From NCBI GenBank assembly GCA_947500545.1, contig CANMSO010000001.1:496001-560000 (forward strand): a stretch of DNA of 64,000 nt, read 5' to 3'. The DNA is from an uncultured Aquimarina sp. (lineage in GTDB: Bacteria > Bacteroidota > Bacteroidia > Flavobacteriales > Flavobacteriaceae). The position numbers and the translations under genes were made by a program. The notes under the pieces are model-generated. The model was not told where the DNA came from. It did no database searches and saw only the letters and a list, made by a program, of their open reading frames with translations. This document shows, in pieces, positions 26,056-33,197 of this stretch (its first letter is position 1; every line of letters begins with the position of its first letter).

Positions 26056-26487
26056 TTACTGTTGATTAATAATTACACATTTTACGAGTATTACATCCAT
26101 CAGATATCCTGTGCAAATACCTTTTATAGTAATAGATTGCCCTTTTTCTAATGCTGTCATTTTTTCGTTTTCCTTTGCAGATAAATGACACATAATGTTT
26201 CCGAATGAATCTTTATTACCTAGTGTTACTATTCCTTTACCTTTGGATACACTCAATTCTGATATAGTACCACTTACCTGAATTATTTGTTCGAGGTATT
26301 TTGAGTTTGCCAGGTTCTCATCATTTTCAAAATCATCTAATAAAGTTTTAGATGCCAGAGATATATTTGGTGAGGATTTAGCAACATCTGTATGTGGCTT
26401 ATTGTATAAAGACATACTGATTAATGTACCAACCAAAACAATGATTAGTATAGAAATGATTATTTTGATTCTAGCTCTTCTAGTCAT
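26056..26487 (-). CDS. tRNA_anti-like OB-fold protein (copy 1)
   Basis: A 143-residue protein with one N-terminal membrane anchor (IIISILIIVLVGTLISMSLYN) and an OB-fold of the tRNA_anti-like type: YLEQIIQVSGTISELSVSKGKGIVTLGNKDSFGNIMCHL...MTALEKGQSITIKGICTGYLMDVILVKCVIINQ. The fold faces the periplasm. Despite the name, a nucleic-acid role is unlikely there; ligand unknown. The second copy is at 30650-31087. It lies 10 bases after the cytochrome lipoprotein gene. Confidence 0.85.
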   Translation of the reverse strand: MTRRARIKIIISILIIVLVGTLISMSLYNKPHTDVAKSSPNISLASKTLLDDFENDENLANSKYLEQIIQVSGTISELSVSKGKGIVTLGNKDSFGNIMCHLSAKENEKMTALEKGQSITIKGICTGYLMDVILVKCVIINQQ

Positions 26488-26497
26488 TGCATTATTT

Positions 26498-26860
26498 TTA
26501 ATTGTTTAGTGCTCCGTTTTCTATCCAACATCGAATAAGTTCTATTTCCTCATTGGTTAATGAACCATTCAATGGCATTCTTCTGCTTACGACTTGTGTT
26601 CTTACACGATCGGCATTATTACTAATTCCTTCATATGTTCTTAGATTCGGAGCTTGGTTACCACCATGACAACTAATACAGTTATTGTCAATAATTGGCT
26701 TTACGCTTGCTATAAAAGAAATATCGGGATCACATACTACGGGACTCGTAGGATCTGGATTTATTCCTGTTTCTTCTTCTACATTGGTTTCACAAGAAAA
26801 CAAGACAATACTTAATACTAACAGTACTAGTATGTTTTTAATTTTTGAAATACAATTCAT
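26498..26860 (-). CDS. Single-heme c-type cytochrome lipoprotein
   Basis: A 120-residue lipoprotein (lipobox Cys23 in IVLFSCE). The cytochrome c domain has the heme attachment site CISCHGG (Cys61, Cys64, His65) and a likely axial Met in RRMPLNG, and ends with the helix LTNEEIELIRCWIENGA. It would carry electrons in the periplasm or on the outer membrane. It heads the cytochrome - OB-fold - YceI - DUF5777 - thioesterase-like run, and matches in place the cupredoxin of the other cassette. Confidence 0.88.
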   Translation of the reverse strand: MNCISKIKNILVLLVLSIVLFSCETNVEEETGINPDPTSPVVCDPDISFIASVKPIIDNNCISCHGGNQAPNLRTYEGISNNADRVRTQVVSRRMPLNGSLTNEEIELIRCWIENGALNN

Positions 26861-27031
26861 TTTAAAACGATTTAAGGATAAGAGGAAGAAAGAGCAAATA
26901 ACTTCCTTCCCCTTATGATCAACTAACTACTTAAATATGAAATTTACATTCGATCAATATCTCAAAACAGACTAGAGTCGTTAAGAGTACTCTATTTCAT
27001 TATTTTTTCTAATTGAAATAGTGGTAATAAT

Positions 27032-27886
27032 CTAATTTGCAGGCGCACCAGGAGTATCAACATTTGCAATTGGCCATACACCAGGAGCAGGGAAGTTGAT
27101 TCCAAAATTATCTCCTCTGTCTACATCTTGACCAAAATAATACAAGGGCCATCCTTTATAAGTCAACTGTGATCTTCCAAACACGTCAATAGTTCCAAAA
27201 TCACTAGCATCCAGAATGCTTGGTAATTTATCGATATCTATATTAAATATGGGCCATACCGGATCGTTAGAAAAATCAGATGCTGTAAAATTATTAGTGT
27301 CTCTGGTGTCATTTTGAAACGTATACAATGTTCTTCCTGTAGTAGCATTTACAATATAGAATGTAAGCTCATCACCAGGCGTGTAATCACTTTTAAAATT
27401 TAACGGGTTTCCATCCCCATCTTTACCCACAAGTTGTGCCTCTGCATACATCAATGAATAATCAGGTTTTGCGATATACCAATTATTACCTACTTTATCG
27501 CCATTGGTATCTCCGGCAGCATTATCGTTAGCAAAGTAATATAAAGGCCATCCTTTGTAGGTAGTTTGCTTATCACCATCTGATCTGGTTATTTCGCCAA
27601 AATCTGCGGCTTCTAGGCCAGCATCCAACGTTGGATTAGCTTCATAAAATATTGGCCATGCAGCTTTGCATCCTTCTATACATTCAGATTGACCTTTAGA
27701 ATCCCTTGAAAAGAAATATAGAGACATTCCGTCAGAATCAGTAAGAATACTTCCAAATGTAGCATCTGTTGCTAATCTTACCGCATTGGCATCTGGTGTT
27801 GGGTTTGGTTGTGGATCTGAATCATCACTACTACAACTATATAGTATAATGATTGAAGCGAGTAATAAGAAAATTGAATTTTTCAT
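27032..27886 (-). CDS. Lipoprotein with two COG4315-type (Lipoprotein_15) repeats
   Basis: A 284-residue lipoprotein (lipobox in IILYSCSSDDSDPQ, with the Ser/Asp-rich stretch typical of surface lipoproteins). Residues about 40-140 and 150-275 are two copies of the secreted repeat of unknown function, each with TYKGWPLYYF, a WPIF motif and GR/DG turns; cysteines occur in SECIEGCKAAWPIF. In other bacteria this family accompanies redox and heme proteins. It is the first gene downstream of element A and its -7 site, with 145 bases before the next gene of the cassette. Confidence 0.85.
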   Translation of the reverse strand: MKNSIFLLLASIIILYSCSSDDSDPQPNPTPDANAVRLATDATFGSILTDSDGMSLYFFSRDSKGQSECIEGCKAAWPIFYEANPTLDAGLEAADFGEITRSDGDKQTTYKGWPLYYFANDNAAGDTNGDKVGNNWYIAKPDYSLMYAEAQLVGKDGDGNPLNFKSDYTPGDELTFYIVNATTGRTLYTFQNDTRDTNNFTASDFSNDPVWPIFNIDIDKLPSILDASDFGTIDVFGRSQLTYKGWPLYYFGQDVDRGDNFGINFPAPGVWPIANVDTPGAPAN

Positions 27887-27912
27887 TTTTAAGATTATTT
27901 ATGGTTTACAAG

Positions 27913-28007
27913 GCAAATAACCGTCAATACAGGGCTTAGAATCAAATTAATATGTGTGAGAGGGAAAAAACGACTTTAAAAAGGAAAATATAGGGTTGAA
28001 ATAAATA
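27913..28007 (-). promoter_or_regulatory. Regulatory element A and its promoter
   Basis: Element A (27961-28007, 47 bp) is one of three related copies. It is followed, in the direction of transcription, by 40 bp and then TTATTTGC (27920-27913), a -7-like element 26 bases before the start codon of the Lipoprotein_15 gene. Inside the element, T(A/G)AAA occurs twice 20 bp apart, as expected for a site bound by a LytTR dimer (known sites are paired direct repeats about two helical turns apart). Confidence 0.65.
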
Positions 28008-28200
28008 GACATTCCTTGATTTGTAATGCATGTCGTTTAAAGGCTTGTGTATGGTTAAGAAAGATTTAGAAAGATTTAGAAAGTACATTTACATAAAACT
28101 ATTTGTTCATTTTATATCATGCATGTTCACCTTTTGTCTACCTATATAATTCTTAAAAAATGAAAGATGTTACGATGGTAATAAAGGAAAGAAAATAACA

Positions 28201-28230
28201 AAAAAAATCCTGCCAGTTCCTACTGGCAGG
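28201..28230 (-). terminator. Rho-independent terminator on the minus strand with no gene before it
   Basis: Stem CCTGCCAGT (28209-28217), loop of four, ACTGGCAGG (28222-28230). Read on the minus strand it is followed by A and seven T. No annotated gene ends here, so it should end an unannotated transcript. Confidence 0.85.
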
Positions 28231-28400
28231 AGAGAAGTTATAACTATAGTTTATCTTAAATACCCCAAATCTTATTTAATGATAAACTTAGCAATAATGA
28301 AACGACATTATTCAAAACGTTTCAAAACAAATCCAACTTCTTAATCATTATTGAAACTCAATTCAAATAATTTTTTTAAAATATTAGTGGCTTCTAAATT
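28201..28400 (-). ncRNA. Candidate regulated small RNA, about 200 nt
   Basis: The stretch lies between a promoter-like TGATTTGT (28414-28407), placed 39 bp after element B, and the strong terminator at 28201-28230. It has no open frame longer than about 20 codons on this strand (the first ATG, at 28348, gives eight). Start and length are inferred from the promoter and terminator alone. Confidence 0.4.
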
Positions 28401-28406
28401 GTTATA

Positions 28407-28500
28407 ACAAATCAATATAGATTATAAGGATATGGCAAAATAAAATTGACCAAAGGGAAAAAACACCCTTGAAAAGGAATAAAAAGGCCTGAAATAAATA
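28407..28500 (-). promoter_or_regulatory. Regulatory element B and promoter-like site
   Basis: Element B (28454-28500) matches element A at 38 of 47 positions, without gaps. It has the same orientation and the same 20-bp spacing of TGAAA. TGATTTGT at 28414-28407 aligns with the TTATTTGC of the other two copies. It lies just beyond the stop of the LytTR regulator gene. Confidence 0.6.
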
Positions 28501-28556
28501 TTGGATTTCTTATCTAAGAAGGTAGAAATAGATTGATATATGAAAAGCAATAAGCT

Positions 28557-29669
28557 TTAGATATTTAGCCACTGTCTAAACTCTGATGCTTTGTTTTTGC
28601 TTATAATTATTTCTACATCAGCATCCTGAATTAAAATTTTGAGTTGGCTATTCCCATATTTTATTATTTTTTCGATAGCAGCAATACTAATAATAAATTG
28701 CCTGTTTGCCCTAAAAAACAATGAGGGATCTAAACTCATAAATATATCATCAAGACTAACATTACTCGTGGATTTTTTTCCATTAAAGCATATTACATAC
28801 GTTATTGTATTTTCGGTAAAAATGTAGGCTATTTCATCAATAGAAATAGGAACTAATTCATTTCTGATATAGGTAAGAATTCTTTTTTTACCAGAGTCTG
28901 ATAATGGTTCTGATTGCTCATTAGTTGTATTTTCTACTACTTTTTGTTTATAGGCTACAAGGTCTGTATTGAGTTTTGATAGATTAAGTAATTCACTTTC
29001 TAGATTTATATTCTTTTCTTCCAATTGTTTTTCATAATAGCTCCCTATGATACGAACAGCAAAAAAAGAAGAAAGGATAATCAACCCACCCATCAGGGCA
29101 AATATGGTATAAAAGCTTGTTTTCAATTTTTTAGTTTGAGCAGATATCTCATCAATATTAGCATGTGCCGCTACGATTAGATCAGAATCAATAACAGGTG
29201 TTATATATACAATTTCTGAATGAATGTTACTACTGTTAATACTATCCTTTTGCTTTTCTTTTTTACGATTGATTAATAAATCATACAATTTATCAGAGCT
29301 ATCTTCTTCATTTAGAGAGTTTAAAAGCATTTGATCAGAGTTTACTTTTTGGCCAACCTTGGTAATATCAGGATGACAAACCTCTTTTCCAGACCAATCA
29401 AATAAACAAATAAATGATGCTTCGTTATGCGTGTTTTCTATTGTTCCTTGGATATTTTCTATTACTTTTTGCCGGTCTATTCCACCAACTAATTGATGAT
29501 TTATTAGCTTGGCTATTTCATTAGCTTCACGCTTACTAGATTCTAATTGAACTTCAATTAATTGATTTGCACTTACTTCAATAAAATACTTTACACCAAG
29601 AGATGCTATTATTAAAAAAATAACAGATATTGAAATAAAAGTTAAAAAGTATAATTTATCTTTTCTCAT
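28557..29669 (-). CDS. Membrane-bound one-component LytTR transcription regulator
   Basis: A 370-residue protein joining sensor and DNA-binding domain. Order: membrane helix (about 8-27), a periplasmic domain of about 150 residues with Cache-like wording (FICLFDWSGKEVCHPDITKVGQKVN, then IVYITPVIDSDLIVAAHANIDEISAQ), second membrane helix (FYTIFALMGGLIILSSFFAV), a coiled coil, and a LytTR domain (ELVPISIDEIAYIFTENTITYVICFNGKK to the end). No kinase or receiver is present, so the signal passes straight to DNA. I use the ATG at 29669, not the TTG five codons earlier. It lies between the two paralogous cassettes and is the natural candidate to bind elements A, B and C. Confidence 0.88.
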   Translation of the reverse strand: MRKDKLYFLTFISISVIFLIIASLGVKYFIEVSANQLIEVQLESSKREANEIAKLINHQLVGGIDRQKVIENIQGTIENTHNEASFICLFDWSGKEVCHPDITKVGQKVNSDQMLLNSLNEEDSSDKLYDLLINRKKEKQKDSINSSNIHSEIVYITPVIDSDLIVAAHANIDEISAQTKKLKTSFYTIFALMGGLIILSSFFAVRIIGSYYEKQLEEKNINLESELLNLSKLNTDLVAYKQKVVENTTNEQSEPLSDSGKKRILTYIRNELVPISIDEIAYIFTENTITYVICFNGKKSTSNVSLDDIFMSLDPSLFFRANRQFIISIAAIEKIIKYGNSQLKILIQDADVEIIISKNKASEFRQWLNI

Positions 29670-29787
29670 AACATTATGATGCAACCTCGTGAAATTTCTA
29701 AACGTTTAGAGTTTTTTATAATTGCGATTTTCAGAAACTAAAATAGTATATTTTTCTTGCTATTTTTTTTAAAACCTATAAATACAC

Positions 29788-29882
29788 AATTAATTTCAAC
29801 CCTATATTTTCCTTTTTAGAGCTACTTTTTCATCTTGACGAACATTTTATAGTACTAAACTTCCTGGATACTATTTATTTGC
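29788..29882 (+). promoter_or_regulatory. Regulatory element C and its promoter
   Basis: Element C (29788-29834) is the same element read on the opposite strand. It matches A at 37 of 47 positions, with 25 consecutive identical bases (29793-29817 against 27978-28002). TTATTTGC (29875-29882) follows after exactly 40 bp and lies 29 bases before the ATG at 29912. It could also act on the divergent LytTR gene, which starts 118 bp to the left. Confidence 0.68.
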
Positions 29883-29911
29883 GCAAACATTAACTCAATA
29901 AAAGCAAGAAG

Positions 29912-30007
29912 ATGAAAGTGTTTAAAAATAAAATATTTATCTGTCTCTTTTCAATTACCACGGTAGTAATAGTATTACAGATTACATTTTTAATAATAAC
30001 ATATTAG
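29912..30007 (+). pseudogene. Truncated copy of the cupredoxin gene start (31 codons)
   Basis: The frame begins MKVFKNKIFICLFSITTVV, nearly the same as the MKTFKNKVFVCLFSITTLL of the cupredoxin gene 169 bp downstream, but runs into a stop after a hydrophobic stretch and loses the lipobox and copper domain. It lies directly behind element C and its promoter. It is either the relic of a tandem duplication or a kept small membrane peptide. Confidence 0.6.
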
Positions 30008-30080
30008 CGAATATGAGCAATTAATATATGCTATCCGCTATTTATTTATCATAAATACTAACTTTAAAAAATAACAAAAG

Positions 30081-30527
30081 ATGAAAACGTTTAAAAACAA
30101 AGTATTTGTATGTCTATTTTCAATTACAACATTATTAGTGACAAGTTGTAGTAGTGATGATTCGTACGGCAGTGGTGGTGGAGAAGTAGTGGTTGATCCA
30201 CCTGCAGTCGCCAACTTTACCGTTACCAATAATGGAGCAACTTCTTATGTATTCAATAATGATGCACTAAGCGATAGTGACAATCCCAATATAACATTAG
30301 AGAGAGGAAAAACCTATACGTTTGCCGTTAATACGCCCGGACATCCATTTTTAATTAAAACTGTACAGAGTACAGGTACAGAAAACACCTTTAATGATGG
30401 TGTTACCAATAATGGTGCAGTGTCTGGCACAGTTACTTTTACAGTTCCTGCAGATGCACCAGGTACATTATTTTATAATTGTGAATTTCATGGCACAATG
30501 ACAGGTAGGATTACAATAAGTGGTTAA
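30081..30527 (+). CDS. Cupredoxin (plastocyanin/azurin-like) lipoprotein
   Basis: A 148-residue lipoprotein (lipobox in LVTSCSSDDS, Cys23). The cupredoxin fold ends with a full type 1 copper site: His88 (TPGHPF), Cys134, His137 and Met140 (YNCEFHGTM). It should shuttle single electrons outside the cytoplasmic membrane. In this cassette it takes the place that the c-type cytochrome holds in the other. It follows element C and the 31-codon relic, and a terminator-like hairpin lies between it and the OB-fold gene. Confidence 0.9.
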   Translation: MKTFKNKVFVCLFSITTLLVTSCSSDDSYGSGGGEVVVDPPAVANFTVTNNGATSYVFNNDALSDSDNPNITLERGKTYTFAVNTPGHPFLIKTVQSTGTENTFNDGVTNNGAVSGTVTFTVPADAPGTLFYNCEFHGTMTGRITISG

Positions 30528-30536
30528 TAATTATAA

Positions 30537-30582
30537 AAACAGCACCACTCATTAAAATCGAGAGTATACTTTGGTGCTGTTT
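30537..30582 (+). terminator. Terminator-like hairpin after the cupredoxin gene
   Basis: AAACAGCACCA (30537-30547) pairs with TGGTGCTGTTT (30572-30582) over a 24-base loop, followed by an A/T-rich run without a long T tract. It may partly separate the cupredoxin from the three genes behind it. Confidence 0.65.
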
Positions 30583-30649
30583 AAATTATATTTTATAAAT
30601 TCAAATTTTTGGAGTATTCCTGATATGGTTTGTTTCTTAGATATTAAGT

Positions 30650-31087
30650 ATGAATAGAAAAAATAAAATAATACTGTTTCTTTTTGGTCTATTTCTAGTC
30701 GCTGGTCTTTATGTATATTTTGGACTATATCTTCATTCTTATATTGATATTGAAAAAGTTTCAGCTGAAGTGAAAATTAGCTCTGGAAACCTTACATCAT
30801 CATTTATTTTGAATGAAAAATCTGCAAATTCAATATATAGAGGTAAAGTTATCGAGGTAGAAGGTATTGTTAGAGAGGTTACTTTTTTAAATAATAGAAA
30901 TACAGTATTATTGCAAGGCGATACCAAGTATTCTAGTGTAATATGTGATATGCAATCAAACCAAATTGAAGAAATCAAAAAACTCAAACAAGGTCAAAAA
31001 ATAAAAATCAAAGGAGTTTGCAAAGGGTTTCTTAAAGACGCTATACTATTAAATTGTATGCTGATTAATAAAAAAAGCAATGAATAA
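30650..31087 (+). CDS. tRNA_anti-like OB-fold protein (copy 2)
   Basis: A 145-residue protein with an N-terminal membrane anchor (IILFLFGLFLVAGLYVYFGLYL) and an OB-fold: YRGKVIEVEGIVREVTFLNNRNTVLLQGDTKYSSVICDMQ...IKKLKQGQKIKIKGVCKGFLKDAILLNCMLINK. Its last strand (IKGVCKGFLKDAILLNCMLINK) matches copy 1 (IKGICTGYLMDVILVKCVIINQ) closely. The stop overlaps the YceI start by eight bases. Confidence 0.83.
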   Translation: MNRKNKIILFLFGLFLVAGLYVYFGLYLHSYIDIEKVSAEVKISSGNLTSSFILNEKSANSIYRGKVIEVEGIVREVTFLNNRNTVLLQGDTKYSSVICDMQSNQIEEIKKLKQGQKIKIKGVCKGFLKDAILLNCMLINKKSNE

Positions 31088-31628
31088 AATTATTGGTATA
31101 ATCTTTCTTTTGATGAATTTTACTGACTTTGACGTAAAATCAGATCAATTTATAACTCGTCAGGGCCAAGTTTCTTTCTTTTCTTACACTTCTGTAGAGA
31201 ATATAGAAGCAAAAAATAATCAAGTACTAAGCATTATAGATTTTTCTAAAAATGAAATAGCTGTAAGTATGCTTATGAATGCATTTGTATTTAAGAAATC
31301 ATTAATGCATGAGCATTTCAATGAAAGCTATATTGAGTCAGACCTATATCCAAAAGCCACTTTTGAAGGTAGTATTTTGGATTTTGATCCTTTGGCAACC
31401 GGGACACAAACCAAAATAATTAAAGGAGAACTAACTATACACGGAATAACTAAAGAAATTGAAATTAAAACGAGTATTGAAAACAACAATGGTACGTATC
31501 TGTTGAATGGAGATTTTGAATTAATTGTCAAAGATTTCGATATCAAGATCCCACCTATCTTAGCACCCAATATAGCTAAAATTATATCTGTAAAATTTAG
31601 ATTTGAATATCAGCCGTATGAAAAATAA
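31080..31628 (+). CDS. YceI-family protein (copy 2)
   Basis: A 182-residue exported protein with QVSFFSYTSVENIEAKNNQVLSII, FKKSLMHEHFNESYIESDLYPKATFEG, ELTIHGITKEIEIKTSI and an ending FDIKIPPILAPNIAKIISVKFRFEYQPYEK, matching copy 1 along its length. The signal peptide is short (MNKIIGIIFLLMNFTDFDVKS) and less typical than that of copy 1. Probably a periplasmic lipid or quinone binder. Translation is coupled to both neighbours by overlaps. Confidence 0.9.
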   Translation: MNKIIGIIFLLMNFTDFDVKSDQFITRQGQVSFFSYTSVENIEAKNNQVLSIIDFSKNEIAVSMLMNAFVFKKSLMHEHFNESYIESDLYPKATFEGSILDFDPLATGTQTKIIKGELTIHGITKEIEIKTSIENNNGTYLLNGDFELIVKDFDIKIPPILAPNIAKIISVKFRFEYQPYEK

Positions 31629-32526
31629 CACACTTTTTCTTTTATGTTTTTTTATATTGATAGGCTTCAGTACTTCAATTCATGGTCAGGATTTACTTGA
31701 AACTTTAGAAAAGGAATATCCGGATACGCCGCAGTATGAAATCGCAACATTTAAATCTACTCGGATTTCGATAGGGCACTCTGTAGAAAATCGCAAAAAA
31801 GGGGTATTGGAAATAATGGCGATGAATAGGTTTTGGAATATCCCCAATTACGGAGGCCAAAGTTTTGTTGCCGATAAACTTAGCTCTAGATTAGCATTAG
31901 AATATGGTATCTCAGACAGGTTAACTTTTGGAGCTGGGGCAACTACTTTGGAAGGCGTTTATGATGGCTTTCTAAAATATAAACTTATTCGACAACGTAA
32001 AAGTAAAGGTGGTTCTCCTTTTAGCGTTACACTTTTTCAAAATACATCATACAGAAGTGAACGCAATGAACCTTTTGTAGATATAAACCTATTCGATGAT
32101 TTTACAGATCAACTGGCATTTACAAGTCAGGTTTTAATTGCTCATAAGTTTACTCCTCAATTTTCGTTACAAGTATCTCCAACATTTATTCATAGAGGGT
32201 CATCAGCGTTTGAGGAAGATCCTCATAATCAATTCGCAATAGGAATTGGTGGAAGATATAAGTTAGGAGGGCATGTATCCATAGTTTCAGAATACTATTA
32301 TTTGGCGAACCCCTTAAAATCTATTGATACATATGATGCCTTTTCGCTAGGTGTAAACTGGGAGTTAAGTGATGTAATGCTTCAGTTTCAGTTAACCAAT
32401 ACCAGGAGTATGGTTGAAGATGCTTTTATTACACAAACCCCTAATAACTTCAATTTTAAGGATGGAAACTTCGTTTTTGGTTTTAATGCAATTTTTGTAT
32501 TGCATTTGAACCAGAAGAAACCATGA
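31618..32526 (+). CDS. DUF5777-family outer-membrane beta-barrel protein (copy 2)
   Basis: A 302-residue protein starting at the ATG at 31618, eleven bases inside the end of the YceI gene (a TTG five codons earlier is less likely). Signal peptide MKNNTLFLLCFFILIGFSTSIHGQ, then DLLETLEKEYPDTPQYEIATFKSTRISIGHSVENRKKGVLEI and barrel strands parallel to copy 1, including PHNQFAIGIGGRYKLGGHVSIVSEYYYLANPLKSID. It lacks the basic C-terminal tail of copy 1. It ends the plus-strand cassette; no thioesterase-like gene follows here. Confidence 0.85.
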   Translation: MKNNTLFLLCFFILIGFSTSIHGQDLLETLEKEYPDTPQYEIATFKSTRISIGHSVENRKKGVLEIMAMNRFWNIPNYGGQSFVADKLSSRLALEYGISDRLTFGAGATTLEGVYDGFLKYKLIRQRKSKGGSPFSVTLFQNTSYRSERNEPFVDINLFDDFTDQLAFTSQVLIAHKFTPQFSLQVSPTFIHRGSSAFEEDPHNQFAIGIGGRYKLGGHVSIVSEYYYLANPLKSIDTYDAFSLGVNWELSDVMLQFQLTNTRSMVEDAFITQTPNNFNFKDGNFVFGFNAIFVLHLNQKKP

Positions 32527-32676
32527 AATAGCACCACATAATTAAAAAGGGTAAATATTTTAAATACTACTAATCTTATTTTAGATAGGGTTAGTAGCCT
32601 TTAGATATATTCAAAACTGATAAAAATCATTGATTGGTATAGAAAATCATATTATCATTGATTTTTAAGTGTACCT

Positions 32677-33171
32677 ATGGAAATCCCAAAAGATATTGTT
32701 TTAAGGCCCAGATTTTTTCAAAAGTTGAATATATCTACAGAAGACGCACTTGATGCTTTCGAAAGAATAAGTAAAACCTGTAAAGATTTTAAAGTGAGTC
32801 GCATAGATCACCATGTGTTTATAAGAATTCCAAAAAAAGAACAACATTTCTGGTCACCACAGTTACATCTTGAAATTTATAAAACCGCTGATGATAAGCC
32901 TACTCTCAAAGGACTTTTTGGACCTAGTCCTACCGTTTGGACACTTTTTATGTTTTTACATTTTATAGTGGCTGGATTATTTACAGCAGCCGGAATTTGG
33001 TTGTATGTAAATATAAGCCTTGACAAGCCTATTATATTCCCAATAGTATCTATGATTTCTCTCTTCATAACATGGTTTGTACTTTATTTTTCTGGTCGTT
33101 TAGGAAGAGAAGCGGGTAAAAAAGAAATGCATGCGTTGTATAAGTTTATGGAGAGTACCTTAAACCTATAA
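32677..33171 (+). CDS. Two-helix membrane protein, function unknown
   Basis: A 164-residue protein. The N-terminal half is soluble (DALDAFERISKTCKDFKVSRIDHHVFIRIPKKEQHFWSPQLHLEIY), then two membrane helices (about 88-110 and 119-137) and a cytoplasmic end RLGREAGKKEMHALYKFMESTLNL. No family recognised. It follows the DUF5777 gene by 150 bases and converges on the ABC exporter gene. Linkage to the cassette upstream is possible but there is no direct sign of it. Confidence 0.7.
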   Translation: MEIPKDIVLRPRFFQKLNISTEDALDAFERISKTCKDFKVSRIDHHVFIRIPKKEQHFWSPQLHLEIYKTADDKPTLKGLFGPSPTVWTLFMFLHFIVAGLFTAAGIWLYVNISLDKPIIFPIVSMISLFITWFVLYFSGRLGREAGKKEMHALYKFMESTLNL

Positions 33172-33197
33172 GATATTTTGTGCTTATCATTGGTGTT

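Noticed and set aside
28061..28080. Tandem AAGATTTAGA repeats as another LytTR binding site
   Set aside because: The ten-base period does not match the 20-bp spacing within elements A-C, and the position lies upstream of element A without promoter.
28258..28300. Minus-strand reading RFIIAKFIIK followed by a stop, resembling the end of a T9SS sorting domain
   Set aside because: It is only eleven codons after an in-frame stop, with no related frame upstream; too short to tell from chance in AT-rich DNA.
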